Shown: one piece after another, positions 25,971 to 35,095 of the stretch | Layout of the letters: every line of letters begins with the position of its first letter | Position numbering within the stretch: the first letter of the stretch is position 1 | From: Methylobacterium sp. | GTDB taxonomy: Bacteria > Pseudomonadota > Alphaproteobacteria > Rhizobiales > Beijerinckiaceae | Direction of reading: 5' to 3' | Assembly (NCBI RefSeq): GCF_019745455.1 | Contig: NZ_JAIETD010000077.1 | Coordinates: 1-35,156, forward strand | Length of the DNA stretch: 35,156 bases | The notes under the pieces: model-generated | What the model was told of the DNA's origin: nothing | What the model saw: only the letters and a program-made list of their open reading frames with translations | Database searches by the model: none | Position numbers and translations under genes: made by a program

Positions 25971-27494
25971 TCAGCCCGCCTTGTTCAGGGCCACCGCCAC
26001 GAAGCGGGTGACGCCCTTCGCATTGCGGACCCGCATCAGGACGGCCTTGCGACCGTTGGCCTCTGCGCTGCGGATGCGCTCGGCGACCTCCGAGGGCTTC
26101 GAGACGGCGGAGCCGGCGACATCGAGGATGATGTCGCCCTGCTCCACGCCCTTGGCGGCGGCCGGCCCGTTGGGGTCGACCTCCATCACGGCGACGCCCT
26201 CCTCGCCGGCACCGACCTCCGCCGCCGGAGCGAGGCTGAGACCGAGGCGGGGCTGGCCGTCGCGGGTGCTGCCGCGGCGGTTGTCGTTGCTGGCCGAGGA
26301 CGTGTCGTTCGGCAGCGCGCCGAGCTCCACCGTGGCCGTGTCGGACTTGCCGCCGCGCAGGTAGGCGAGATCGACCTTGGCGCCCGGCTTGAGGCCGGCG
26401 ATCTTGCGCGACAGCTCCTTGGCGTCGTTGATCGGATTGCCGTTGACCGATTCGATCACGTCGCCAGACTTGAGCCCGGCCTTGGCGGCCGGCGTGCCCG
26501 GCTCGGCATGGTCGACGAGGGCGCCCTTGGCCTTGTCGAGGCCGAGGCCGTCGGCGATGTCCCGCGTCACCGGCTGGACCTGGACGCCGAGATAGCCGCG
26601 GGCGACCTTGCCGTCTGCGCGGAGCTGGTCGACCACTGCCTGCACGGTCTCGGCCGGGATCGCGAAGGCGAGGCCGACGCTGCCGCCGGACGGCGAGGCA
26701 ATGGCGGTGTTCACGCCGACGACCTCGCCGCCGACGTTGAAGGTCGGGCCGCCCGAATTGCCCTTGTTGATCGGCGCGTCGATCTGCAGGAAGTCGTCAT
26801 AGGGACCCGCGCCGATATCGCGGCCGCGGGCCGAGACGATGCCGGCCGTGACGGTTCCGCCGAGGCCGAACGGGTTGCCGATCGCCACGACCCAATCGCC
26901 GACCCGCGGCGCCGTCTTGCCCAGCGAGACGTACGGGAAGGTGCCGCCCTCGGTGATCTTGAGGAGCGCGAGATCGGTCTTCGGGTCCTTGCCGATGACC
27001 TTGGCGTCGAGGGTGCGGTTGTCGTCGAGGGTCACCTGCACGGTCTTGGCCTTGTCGACCACGTGGTTGTTGGTGACGACGTAGCCGTCGGCCGAGATGA
27101 TGAAGCCCGAACCCATGCCGCCGCGCTGCCCGGGCCTCTGCGGCTTCTGGCTGCCGGGGCCGCCCTGGCCGTTCTGGCCGAAGCGCTTGAGGAACTCGCG
27201 CAGCTGCGGCGGAGTGTTCTGCATGCCGCCGGGGCCGTCGTCATCGTCGCTGCTGGACGTGTCCTCGAGCTTCACCTTCACGGCGACGACACCGGGCTTC
27301 ACCTTATCGACGACATTGGCGAAGGAGCCGGGCGGATGCTCGGGCGCCTCGATCGGGGTCTTGGGAAGGGCCTGGGCGATGGCCGGCGTCGTGGGCTGGA
27401 CGAAGGTCACGCTCGCGGCGCCTGTCGCCATGAGGGCGGCCGCGGCGACGGAAGCGAGCGCATTGCGACGGAAACGGTTGGGCTCGGCGGACAT
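25971..27494 (-). CDS. DegP/Do-like periplasmic serine protease with two PDZ domains
   Basis: A 507-residue HtrA-family protease that degrades or refolds damaged envelope proteins. A signal sequence (to about AIAQA, residue 42) is followed by an acidic and Gly/Gln-rich linker, then the trypsin-like domain with the triad His144 (TNNHVVD), Asp174 (KTDLALL) and Ser247 (GNSGGP), then PDZ1 (about 270-365, RGYLGVQVQPV) and PDZ2 (about 400-495, RLGLSLAPA). The ATG at 27494 has GGAG upstream. Monocistronic with its own terminator. DegP, DegQ and MucD cannot be separated by eye. Confidence 0.95.
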   Translation of the reverse strand: MSAEPNRFRRNALASVAAAALMATGAASVTFVQPTTPAIAQALPKTPIEAPEHPPGSFANVVDKVKPGVVAVKVKLEDTSSSDDDDGPGGMQNTPPQLREFLKRFGQNGQGGPGSQKPQRPGQRGGMGSGFIISADGYVVTNNHVVDKAKTVQVTLDDNRTLDAKVIGKDPKTDLALLKITEGGTFPYVSLGKTAPRVGDWVVAIGNPFGLGGTVTAGIVSARGRDIGAGPYDDFLQIDAPINKGNSGGPTFNVGGEVVGVNTAIASPSGGSVGLAFAIPAETVQAVVDQLRADGKVARGYLGVQVQPVTRDIADGLGLDKAKGALVDHAEPGTPAAKAGLKSGDVIESVNGNPINDAKELSRKIAGLKPGAKVDLAYLRGGKSDTATVELGALPNDTSSASNDNRRGSTRDGQPRLGLSLAPAAEVGAGEEGVAVMEVDPNGPAAAKGVEQGDIILDVAGSAVSKPSEVAERIRSAEANGRKAVLMRVRNAKGVTRFVAVALNKAG

Positions 27495-27586
27495 GAGTGA
27501 CTCCGGATCTGCTGGGCGGGCGCCGTTGGGCGACGCCTTGATCCGACATCTAAAGCCTTCGACCTGACCCCATCGTGGCGCCAAGA

Positions 27587-28339
27587 TTACGGTTTGGACA
27601 GGTTGGGCAACCTCTCGGCGCCCGCGCGCCAGGCGAGATCGGCGAGGAGCCCGGCCGGATGGGTGTCGAGAACCGGCGTGATCGGAAGACCGGCGGCGTT
27701 GAGGAGCCGGGCCGCCCAATGGTTGCAGACATTGAGCGCGGAGAACCGGCCTTCGCCCTCGTAGAACAGGCTCGGCCCGTAGAGCCCCGGCCCGCCCGCC
27801 ACCGGCTGGCCGCCCTGAAGGCGGAAGCTCGCATCGAGGCGAGCGAGCAGCCGGGCGAGGCCCGCCTTCGAGACCCGGATCGGAACGATGTCGGAACGGG
27901 GAAAGCTTGTCCGAATGTCCTGTTCCAGCCCCACCACCTGCACGATTCCGGCCCGTCCGCCCGGCGTGAACAGGGCTTGCAGGGCGAGCCGCGCATCGAA
28001 CTGCGCCAGCGTCGGCGTCGCCCGGTAGAACCGGGCCTCGCCCCAGCCGAACTCGATCCGTGGATAATCGCGAAACCGCGTGGCGATGTTGCGCGTCGCC
28101 GCACCCGCGCCCTCCCCGGTCAGGGCCCCGCGCGGCAGGACGATGCCGGAATGCCAGCCGTGGCCGACGAGGTGGATGATCTCGGAGTCCTCGCCGGTCG
28201 GCGGATAGAGCGCAGGATCGCCGGGACTCGCCGTGAGGAGAACCGCGAAGACGAGGACGACGAGACAGCCGGCGAGACCGGCCCCGATCCGGCGCAGGAG
28301 CTTGGCGAGGCGGGAGCGGCGGGGCGAGGAGATCAGCAT
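27587..28339 (-). CDS. DUF2459 (TIGR02117 family) membrane-anchored protein
   Basis: A 250-residue protein with an N-terminal basic segment and one membrane span (about 17-37), then a soluble domain. The motif SEIIHLVGHGWHSGIVLP and, further on, FGWGEARFYRA and NVCNHWAARLL are characteristic of the DUF2459 family, first noticed in polyhydroxyalkanoate clusters. The conserved Cys, His and Asn pattern resembles papain-like or NlpC-type folds, but no activity is established. The ATG at 28339 has no clear ribosome-binding site; in-frame ATGs at 28378 and 28390 lie inside a REP-like repeat and look less likely. Confidence 0.85.
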   Translation of the reverse strand: MLISSPRRSRLAKLLRRIGAGLAGCLVVLVFAVLLTASPGDPALYPPTGEDSEIIHLVGHGWHSGIVLPRGALTGEGAGAATRNIATRFRDYPRIEFGWGEARFYRATPTLAQFDARLALQALFTPGGRAGIVQVVGLEQDIRTSFPRSDIVPIRVSKAGLARLLARLDASFRLQGGQPVAGGPGLYGPSLFYEGEGRFSALNVCNHWAARLLNAAGLPITPVLDTHPAGLLADLAWRAGAERLPNLSKP

Positions 28340-28382
28340 TTGGAGGTCGTGGTCAGGACAGCGCCTCGGAGCGATCATCAAA

Positions 28383-28420
28383 CCCGTCATTCCGGGGCGC
28401 CGAAGGCGAGCCCGGGATCC
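28383..28420 (+). repeat. REP-like intergenic element, copy 1
   Basis: CCCGTCATTCCGGGG at one end and CCCGGGATCC at the other, around a GCGCCGAAGGCGAG centre. The arrangement recalls dispersed repeats in Methylobacterium and related genomes. The copy at 28536-28560 has related ends in the opposite orientation. Confidence 0.5.
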
Positions 28421-28535
28421 ATAGCCGCCAACATCGCCAAGTGAGGCACGAGGCGCCGTTATGGATTGCACGCCTCCGGCGCGGCCCTCCGGGCCCGAGT
28501 TCCGCAGAGTTCATCCTTGGACCGGCCAAAGGGCG

Positions 28536-28560
28536 GATCCGGAGGCCGGAATGACAGGGC
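28536..28560 (-). repeat. REP-like intergenic element, copy 2 (inverted, shorter)
   Basis: GGATCC, then GGAGG, then CCGGAATGACAGGG: the ends of copy 1 in reverse complement with the centre shortened. It ends 5 bp before the valS stop, so the pair lies in the valS 3' region and could act as a transcript end or gyrase-type site. Confidence 0.45.
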
Positions 28561-28565
28561 GGGAT

Positions 28566-31295
28566 TCACTCCGACAACCGCGTCAGCGCTTCGCGGATCT
28601 TCTCCAGCCTTGCGGCTTCCCCGTCCCGGCGCTCGCGCTGTTCGTCCACGACCTCGTCGGGGGCGCGGGCGAGGAAATCGGCGTTGCCGAGCTTGCCGTC
28701 GATCTTGGCGATCTCGGAGGCCGCCTTCGCCGCCTCCTTGTTCAGGCGGGCGACCTCGGCGGCGAGATCGACGATGCCTTCCAGCGGGAGCGCCGCGACC
28801 GTGCCGCGGACCAGGAGCTGGACGGCGTTGCGCGGGGCTGCCTCCGCAAAGCCGATCTCGGAGAGGCGGGCGAGGCGCAGGAGCGTGTCGCCCCAGCGCT
28901 CGACCCGTGCCCGCGTCGCCGCATCCGCCGCCACGAGCATGAGCGGGATCTGCGCTGCCGCCGGGACGCTGGTCTCCGAGCGGGCCGAGCGGATCTCCGA
29001 GACGAGGTCGACGACCCAACCGACCTCGGCTTCGGAGGACGGATCGTCGAGGCTCGACAGGTCGGGCCAGGGCGCCAGCGCCAGGAGGCCGCGATCCGGG
29101 AGACTCTCGCCCTTGATCGCCCACAGCTCCTCGGTGAGGAAGGGCATGAAAGGATGCAGGAGCTTGGCGATCTGGTCGATCAGGAAGGCGACCGTGGCTT
29201 GAGTCTCGGCCTTGGAGGCGGCGTCGCCCTCGCCCTGGAGGACGGGCTTGGCGAGCTCCACGTACCAGTCGCAGAAGATGTTCCAGACGAAGCGGTAGGC
29301 GGCCGCCGCCGCGTCGTTGAAGCGGTGCGCTTCGAGCGCCGCCGTGACCTCCGCTACCGCGCGGGCGGCCTCGCCGAGCGCCCAGCGGTTGAGGCTCTCT
29401 GTGGCCGCCTCTGGGCGGTAAGCAGGATCGAGCACGCAGCCGTTCATCTCGGCGAAACGCGAGGCGTTCCAGAGCTTCGTCGCGAAGTTGCGGTAGCCCT
29501 CGACCCGGTTGACCGCGAGCTTGATGTCCCGCCCCGGCGCGTTCATCGCCGCGAGGGTGAAGCGCAAGGCGTCGGCGCCGTATTGATCGATGAGCCCGAG
29601 CGGGTCGACGACGTTGCCCTTCGATTTCGACATCTTGGCGCCGGCCGCATCCCGCACCAGCGTGTGGAGGTAGACCGTGTCGAACGGCACCCTGTCGGTG
29701 ACGTGGAGGCCGAGCATCATCATCCGGGCGACCCAGAAGAACAGGATGTCCTTGCCGGTCACCAGGGTGTTGGTCGGGTAGAACCGCGCGAGTTCCGGCG
29801 TTTGGTCGGGCCAACCGAGGGTCGAGAACGGCCACAGGGCGGAGGAGAACCAGGTGTCGAGAACGTCTTCGTCGCGGCGCAGGGCAACGCTGCGGCCATG
29901 CTTGGCCTCGGCCTGAGCCAGCGCCTCCGCCTCGGTCTCGGCGACGAAGATGCCCCCGTCCTCGTCGTACCAGACCGGGATCTGGTGGCCCCACCAGAGC
30001 TGGCGCGAGATGCACCAGGGCTCGATGTTCTCAAGCCACTGGAAGAAGATCTTCTCGTAGTTGGCGGGCACGAACGTCGTCTGCCCGTCGCGCACGGCCT
30101 GGAGCGCCCGCTCGGCGAGCGGCTTCACGTTCACGTACCACTGGTCGGTGAGATAGGGCTCGATGACGACGCCCGAGCGGTCGCCATGCGGGACGGCGTG
30201 GGTGTTGGGCTCGATGAGGCTCAGGCGGCCGCGCTCCTCCATCAGGGCGACGACGCGCTTGCGGGCCTCCTCGCGCGTGAGGCCATGGAGGGCCAGCGCC
30301 TCCGGATCGGGCGAGGCGTTGCTAAGAAAAGGCTCGTTGCCGTCGAGCGTTATCCGCGCTTCCGCATCCAGGATGTTAATCGGCGTGCAGCCCGCGCGCT
30401 TGCCGACCTCGAAATCGTTGAAGTCGTGGGCCGGGGTGATCTTGACGGCGCCGGTGCCCTTCTCGGGGTCGGAGTAGCTGTCGGCGACGATCGGGATCAA
30501 CCGGCCGACCAGCGGCAAGCGCACATGCTTGCCGACGAGCGCGGTGTAGCGCTCGTCGTCCGGGTGGACCGCCACCGCCGTGTCGCCCAGCATGGTCTCG
30601 GGCCGCGTCGTCGCGACGGTGATGACCGCGCCGGTCTCGGCGCCCGCCTCGTCGACGACCGGATAGTCGAAGTGCCAGAGATGGCCCTTGACCTCGACCT
30701 GCAGGACTTCGAGGTCCGAGATCGCGGTCTGGAACTTCGGGTCCCAATTCACCAGGCGCTTGTCGCGGTAGATCAGCCCCTTGGCGTGGAGGTCGACGAA
30801 GGTCTTCGTCACAGCGCGGACCATCTGGTCGTCGGGCGCGCCTGAGAGCCCCATGGTAAAGCGCTCGCGCGACCAGTCGCAGGATGCCCCTAACCGCTTC
30901 AACTGGTTGACGATCGCCCCGCCCGATTCCGCTTTCCAGGCCCAGACCTTCTCGACGAAGGCCTCGCGGCCGATCTCGCGCCGGCCGGGCTCCTGCGCCT
31001 CCATCATCCGGCGCTCGACGACCATCTGCGTCGCGATGCCGGCGTGATCGGTGCCCGGCTGCCACAGCACGTCGCGCCCGCGCATGCGCTCGAACCGGCA
31101 CAGCACGTCCTGCAGCGTGTTGTTGAGGGCGTGGCCCATGTGGAGCGAGCCCGTCACGTTCGGCGGCGGGATCACCATGGTGAAGGGCTTTGCATCGGCG
31201 CGCTCGGGCCGGCCGGCCTTGAAGGCCTCTCCCGCCTCCCAGGCGGCGGCGACGCGCCCCTCGACGGCGGCGGGGTCGAATGTCTTGTCCATCAT
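28566..31295 (-). CDS. valS: valyl-tRNA synthetase
   Basis: A 909-residue class I synthetase charging tRNA-Val. The HIGH motif appears as HMGH (residues 52-55) and KMSKS at 554-558. The editing domain has TTRPETMLGDTAVAVHP and GTGAVKITPAHDFNDFEVG, quoted here as TTRPETMLGDTAV and ITPAHDFNDFE. The anticodon-binding helical region follows, and the C-terminal coiled coil (about 835-909) typical of bacterial ValRS is present. Two adjacent ATGs (31295, 31292) are possible starts; neither has a strong ribosome-binding site. It follows popZ by 84 bp on the same strand. Confidence 0.97.
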   Translation of the reverse strand: MMDKTFDPAAVEGRVAAAWEAGEAFKAGRPERADAKPFTMVIPPPNVTGSLHMGHALNNTLQDVLCRFERMRGRDVLWQPGTDHAGIATQMVVERRMMEAQEPGRREIGREAFVEKVWAWKAESGGAIVNQLKRLGASCDWSRERFTMGLSGAPDDQMVRAVTKTFVDLHAKGLIYRDKRLVNWDPKFQTAISDLEVLQVEVKGHLWHFDYPVVDEAGAETGAVITVATTRPETMLGDTAVAVHPDDERYTALVGKHVRLPLVGRLIPIVADSYSDPEKGTGAVKITPAHDFNDFEVGKRAGCTPINILDAEARITLDGNEPFLSNASPDPEALALHGLTREEARKRVVALMEERGRLSLIEPNTHAVPHGDRSGVVIEPYLTDQWYVNVKPLAERALQAVRDGQTTFVPANYEKIFFQWLENIEPWCISRQLWWGHQIPVWYDEDGGIFVAETEAEALAQAEAKHGRSVALRRDEDVLDTWFSSALWPFSTLGWPDQTPELARFYPTNTLVTGKDILFFWVARMMMLGLHVTDRVPFDTVYLHTLVRDAAGAKMSKSKGNVVDPLGLIDQYGADALRFTLAAMNAPGRDIKLAVNRVEGYRNFATKLWNASRFAEMNGCVLDPAYRPEAATESLNRWALGEAARAVAEVTAALEAHRFNDAAAAAYRFVWNIFCDWYVELAKPVLQGEGDAASKAETQATVAFLIDQIAKLLHPFMPFLTEELWAIKGESLPDRGLLALAPWPDLSSLDDPSSEAEVGWVVDLVSEIRSARSETSVPAAAQIPLMLVAADAATRARVERWGDTLLRLARLSEIGFAEAAPRNAVQLLVRGTVAALPLEGIVDLAAEVARLNKEAAKAASEIAKIDGKLGNADFLARAPDEVVDEQRERRDGEAARLEKIREALTRLSE

Positions 31296-31379
31296 GGGCG
31301 GAATACGGGCCAAACAGGCGCGGGGCGTCGCGCCGGCCCGCTTTCAACCCGTCAGGGCGTCCGCGTCAACACGAAGGGG

Positions 31380-32057
31380 CTAGCGCCCGCGGGCGACGCG
31401 CTCGATCTCGGCCCGGACCAGGCGTTCGACCATCACCGGCAGGTTGTCGTCGAGCCAGGATTTCAGCATCGGCCGCAGCATGTCCTGGACGAGGTCTTCC
31501 AGCGTACGGGCCTGATTGGTGAGCACCATGCTCGACAGCATGCTGAAGGCCTGGCCGACGCTGGCATCGGTCATCGCCGAGGTCAGGCGCTCCCTGGCGG
31601 AATCCGGCTCCGGCGGGAATTCCTGCCGAACCTCCTTGCGAGACGGCGGCGGTGGCGGCGGAGGAGGTTCCGGCGTCAGGGGCTCGTCCCAGACCGCGTC
31701 GAATTCCGGCTCCGGCTCCGGCAGGCGAGCAGCGGCGGGTTCAGGCGCAGGGACATCGTCGAAGGAGATGGAATCGAAATCCATCAGATCGGGGGCGACG
31801 TCCTGGCGAAAGCCGATCGGCTCCTCCTCGATCTGGACCGGTGCCGGTTTGCGCACCGGCTGCGCCACCTCGGCGAGATCGAGGATGTCGTCGTTCTCGG
31901 GGAGGGGTGGTGAGGCGCGGCTCGGCTGCGGATCTTCGGTTTTTGCATTCTGATCGTCGGCGATGATCCGCCGGATCGAGGCCAGGATTTCCTCCATGGA
32001 GGGTTCCGTGCCGAGATCCGGGCCCTTGTCCTGCACCTTGGGGCTCGCTGCACTCAT
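31380..32057 (-). CDS. popZ: PopZ polar organising protein (DUF2497)
   Basis: A 225-residue protein that builds the cell-pole matrix anchoring ParB/parS and cell-cycle regulators in alphaproteobacteria. Its three-part layout is typical: an N-terminal binding helix (PSMEEILASIRRIIADD, residues 19-35), a long acidic, proline-rich disordered centre including PEPPPPPPPP, and a C-terminal oligomerisation helix set (TLEDLVQDMLRPMLKSWLDD followed by NLPVMVERLVRAEIERV). Length is slightly above the Caulobacter protein. The ATG at 32057 has no strong ribosome-binding site. Placed between tolC and valS. A near-CtrA site and an inverted repeat lie upstream. Confidence 0.93.
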   Translation of the reverse strand: MSAASPKVQDKGPDLGTEPSMEEILASIRRIIADDQNAKTEDPQPSRASPPLPENDDILDLAEVAQPVRKPAPVQIEEEPIGFRQDVAPDLMDFDSISFDDVPAPEPAAARLPEPEPEFDAVWDEPLTPEPPPPPPPPSRKEVRQEFPPEPDSARERLTSAMTDASVGQAFSMLSSMVLTNQARTLEDLVQDMLRPMLKSWLDDNLPVMVERLVRAEIERVARGR

Positions 32058-32081
32058 ACCAACGATGCTCGGGGCTTAAGG

Positions 32082-32097
32082 TTAAGGAAAGGTTGAA
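32082..32097 (+). promoter_or_regulatory. near-consensus CtrA box upstream of popZ
   Basis: TTAA-GGAAAGG-TTGAA differs from TTAA-N7-TTAAC at two positions, and TTAAGGTTAAG just before it repeats a half-site. It starts 25 bp before the popZ ATG (minus strand). Suggestive only. Confidence 0.3.
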
Positions 32098-32140
32098 TTA
32101 GAACCGTCTTCGTCCGCATGGCAATCGGGCACGGTTCTAA
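32098..32140. repeat. 10-bp inverted repeat upstream of popZ
   Basis: TTAGAACCGT (32098-32107) and its exact complement ACGGTTCTAA (32131-32140) with a 23-base spacer. Could be a regulator pair of sites or a hairpin in the tolC 3' or popZ 5' region. Confidence 0.5.
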
Positions 32141-32285
32141 GTTCTTGTCTTGTCGCGCGCTCTTCCGCCCAACCGGCAGTCATTTCGGCAGCGTGAGACC
32201 TTACCCTTCACTATTTCACGCCTGCGGCCAGAGACAAGGATGCGAGGCTCGATCGCCGGCGTCCGGCCACAGGAAAACGTGTCGG

Positions 32286-33710
32286 TCAGCGCCCATCAGG
32301 CGTACGCACGCCGAACCAGAGATCCTTGACCTGATCGAAATGCTCTTTCGGGCTGTAGATCTCGGTCGGGATCGCGGTGAATCGGACGGTGAGGCGGCCG
32401 ACGGCCTGGACCACGCCGTAGGAGTTCACGACGCGATCACGCTGCGCGATGATGAGGTTGACGCGCGAGTTCAGCAACTCCTGCTGTGCGTTCAGCACGT
32501 CGAGGGTGGTGCGCTGGCCGACGCGGGCCTCCTCGCGCACGCCGTTGAGCGCGACCTCGTTGGCCTGGACCTGGGCCTGAGAGGCGATGACCTGGGCCTT
32601 GGAGGCTTCGAGCTGGCCCCAAGCGGTGACGATTCCCGAGCGCACCTGGTCGCGGATGTCCTCGACGTTGATGCGGGCCTCGCCGACCCGCTCCTTGGCC
32701 TGGCGGATTTGCGAGTAGGTCAAACCGCCTTCGTAGAGCGGGATCGATATCGAGCCGACGATCGCCGCGGTGACGCCGTTGTCGCCGGGGAACTGGCTGT
32801 CGTAGCGCTGGGCTACGGAGCCCTGCAGGCCGACGCGGGGATAGAGCTGGCCTTCGAGAACCTTCACCCTCGCCTCGGCGGTATCCACCGCGTGGAGAGA
32901 CGCCAGGACCTGGGGATGTTCCTTGAGGCCGATGGTGACGGCGGCGTCGAGGTTCGAGGGCACGTAGCGATCGAGCGGCCGGCCGGGCGCGAGCTGGCGC
33001 GGCTCGACGCCGATGCGGCGGCGGTAATCGCCGATCGAGGCGCGCAGGTTGGACTCGGCGGCGCTGACGCTGGAGCGGGCGCCGGCGAGGCGCGCCTCGG
33101 CCTGCGCGACGTCGGTGCGGGTGACTTCGCCGACGTTGAAGCGGTCGCGGGTCTGGCGGAGTTGCTCCTCGAGCACCTCGACGTTGTTTCGCTGCAACTC
33201 GAGGTTCGCTGTATCGCGCAGGACGTTCATGTAGGCCTGCGCGCCGAGGAAGAGCGTGCTCATCTCGGTGGAGCGCAGAATTTCGCGGGTGTTGAGCACC
33301 TGCGATTCCGCCTGCCGGGTCTGGTTGTCGGTCTGAAAGCCGTTGAACAGGGTCTGGTTGATCGTCAGACCAGCGCCGCCCGGCCGCGTCACATTGTTGA
33401 TCTGCTGCCTCTGCAGACTGCCCTGGAACTGCTGGAGGCCGATATCGGCGCTGAGGGTTGCCGTTGGTCGATAGCCCGACAAAGCCTGGGCGACGCCTTC
33501 GTCGTCGGAGCGCAGTCTGGCCCGGCTCGCATTGAGAACCGGATTGGCGCGGTATGCACGTGCCAGGGCGCTCTCCAACGTCTCGGCCCCAGCGGGGACG
33601 GCCATGGAGAACGTCAGGCCAACGAGTGCCAGCCTGCCAAGCGCGGGAGCGACGCTGGCGATGAGCGAGTGCCCAGCGCGCGTCGCGGAGTTCCGTTTAC
33701 TCACGTCCAT
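32286..33710 (-). CDS. TolC family outer-membrane channel protein
   Basis: A 474-residue outer-membrane efflux protein of the type I secretion/TolC family. A signal peptide (hydrophobic core GRLALVGLTFSMAV, cleavage at AGA-E) precedes the duplicated helical barrel. The first repeat starts ETLESALARAYRANPVLNASRA and the second VDTAEARVKVLEGQLYPRVG; the sign of OEP repeats is the LNAQQELLNSRVNLI helix near the end. The ATG at 33710 is preferred over a TTG at 33713. Function is export of drugs or proteins with an inner-membrane partner not in the window. 185 bp downstream of the Pcm-like gene. Confidence 0.95.
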   Translation of the reverse strand: MDVSKRNSATRAGHSLIASVAPALGRLALVGLTFSMAVPAGAETLESALARAYRANPVLNASRARLRSDDEGVAQALSGYRPTATLSADIGLQQFQGSLQRQQINNVTRPGGAGLTINQTLFNGFQTDNQTRQAESQVLNTREILRSTEMSTLFLGAQAYMNVLRDTANLELQRNNVEVLEEQLRQTRDRFNVGEVTRTDVAQAEARLAGARSSVSAAESNLRASIGDYRRRIGVEPRQLAPGRPLDRYVPSNLDAAVTIGLKEHPQVLASLHAVDTAEARVKVLEGQLYPRVGLQGSVAQRYDSQFPGDNGVTAAIVGSISIPLYEGGLTYSQIRQAKERVGEARINVEDIRDQVRSGIVTAWGQLEASKAQVIASQAQVQANEVALNGVREEARVGQRTTLDVLNAQQELLNSRVNLIIAQRDRVVNSYGVVQAVGRLTVRFTAIPTEIYSPKEHFDQVKDLWFGVRTPDGR

Positions 33711-33896
33711 CAACCCTTGCGGTCTCTCGATGAACCGGTTGGCCGTCTGTCACGGCCGCGGCGCTTTCGGCGCGATCCGGGTAGCCCGCCTCGATCTGCA
33801 GCTTAGCAGAGCTGGGGTAACTGGGCACTTAGCGCAGGAGTGCAGGCCGAGATTCGCCAGGAGGTGCCGTATAAAAGCGACACTTGGCCTTGCGCG

Positions 33897-34544
33897 TCAG
33901 AAGGCGAAGCCGGCCTCGGCGGTGAATTCCGGCAGGGCCGGCAGGGTGGCATCGAAGAGGGGGCGGGAGCCGAAGGCTGCGCCTGCCCGAACGAAAAGGG
34001 TCGCCTTGGCAGCGCGGTCCCGCCCCATCACGCATGCGAGACGCCCGCCGTCCGACAGGAGGTCGAGGAGGGTCTGTGGCCTGACCTCGACCCTGCCGTT
34101 GACCAGGATCGCATCGAACGGCCCGGCATCCGCCGCCCCGGAATCGAGGGGCGCTTCCATGACCGTGACCCCGGGCCTGTCCGCGAGGCGCTCGCGCGCG
34201 CCAGCGGCCAGCGCCGGATCGGGTTCGAGGGCGACGCCTTTGGCGCCGAGGGATCCGAGGATGGCGGCGCCGTAGCCGTAGCCCGCGCCCACATCGAGAA
34301 AGCGCTGGCCCGGACCCGCCGCCAGCGCCTGGATCAGGCGCGCCAGCAGCATCGGGGCCGGCATCACGCGTTGCGGTCCGAGCCTGAGGGCTTGGTCGAT
34401 ATAGGCGAAATCCTCGCGGCCGTGCGGAACGAAGCGTTCGCGCGACACCGTGTCGAAGGCATCGAGCACCGCGACGTCGTTCACGTCGAAGGTCCGCAAC
34501 TGGCAATCGACCATGAGGCGTCGTGCCTGCGCATAATCGAGCAT
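33897..34544 (-). CDS. protein-L-isoaspartate O-methyltransferase-like protein
   Basis: A 215-residue SAM-dependent methyltransferase of the Pcm family. The SAM site is FLDVGAGYGYGAAILG (residues 82-97) followed by the acidic VALEPDP. The N-terminal MVDCQLRTFDVND is typical of the alphaproteobacterial subgroup next to tolC. The catalytic GxGQTISQP of true Pcm is replaced by GPQRVMPAP, so classic isoaspartate repair is doubtful. GAGAGGG lies before the ATG at 34544; the longer frame runs through the tRNA-Cys and is wrong. Order with tolC, popZ and valS appears conserved in alphaproteobacteria, by recollection. Confidence 0.88.
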   Translation of the reverse strand: MLDYAQARRLMVDCQLRTFDVNDVAVLDAFDTVSRERFVPHGREDFAYIDQALRLGPQRVMPAPMLLARLIQALAAGPGQRFLDVGAGYGYGAAILGSLGAKGVALEPDPALAAGARERLADRPGVTVMEAPLDSGAADAGPFDAILVNGRVEVRPQTLLDLLSDGGRLACVMGRDRAAKATLFVRAGAAFGSRPLFDATLPALPEFTAEAGFAF

Positions 34545-34717
34545 CTGTGCCCTCTCTCCAACGACAGCCTCGCCCACGACGGTTTCCGGATTCAAGCCGT
34601 GCGGCGATCCAAGCTCGGGCGGCGAAGGCCGGCGGGTTGTCGTGGATCGGGCGTCAAAACGCAACGCTTTCCGCGGCTCGAAATTCTGTTGGGTGGACGT
34701 GCGGAGCAAGGATCGAA

Positions 34718-34791
34718 TGGAGGCCTCGGAGGGAATCGAACCCCCGTACAAGGATTTGCAGTCCTCTGCGTAACCACTCCGCCACGAGGCC
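34718..34791 (-). tRNA. tRNA-Cys (GCA)
   Basis: Read on the minus strand: acceptor GGCCTCG pairs with CGAGGCC, the anticodon loop ACTGCAAAT carries GCA, the T-loop is GGTTCGATTCC, the discriminator is U as in tRNA-Cys, and CCA is encoded. 74 nt. Confidence 0.97.
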
Positions 34792-35019
34792 TCGTTGGCT
34801 AAGGCACTCATGCGAGGGACCTTGCCGTGCTGGTCCGGATCGGGCGGCCGATCCGGGGCGAGCCGGTCATTAGCAGAGGCAAGGGGCCGTGGGCAACGGC
34901 GTTCGTGACATCGCCGTCACGGGCAAGCGAGGCCGTCGGTCAGATCGTGACGGATTCGTGAAACACGCCATTCCGACGCTTGCGCCCCGCATCCAGGGTG
35001 TGTAGAGACCCCGCCGTGG

Positions 35020-35095
35020 TCCCCGATAGCTCAGTTGGTAGAGCAAGCGACTGTTAATCGCTTTGTCGTAGGTTCGAGTCCTACTCGGGGAGCCA
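35020..35095 (+). tRNA. tRNA-Asn (GTT)
   Basis: Acceptor TCCCCGA pairs with TCGGGGA; D-arm GCTCAGTTGGTAGAGC; anticodon loop CTGTTAA with GTT; T-arm GTAGGTTCGAGTCCTAC; discriminator G and encoded CCA. 76 nt, all arms pair well. Confidence 0.98.

Noticed and set aside
28461..30845. 794-residue plus-strand ORF opposite valS
   Set aside because: Antisense shadow of valS with the same skewed composition and no recognisable domain.
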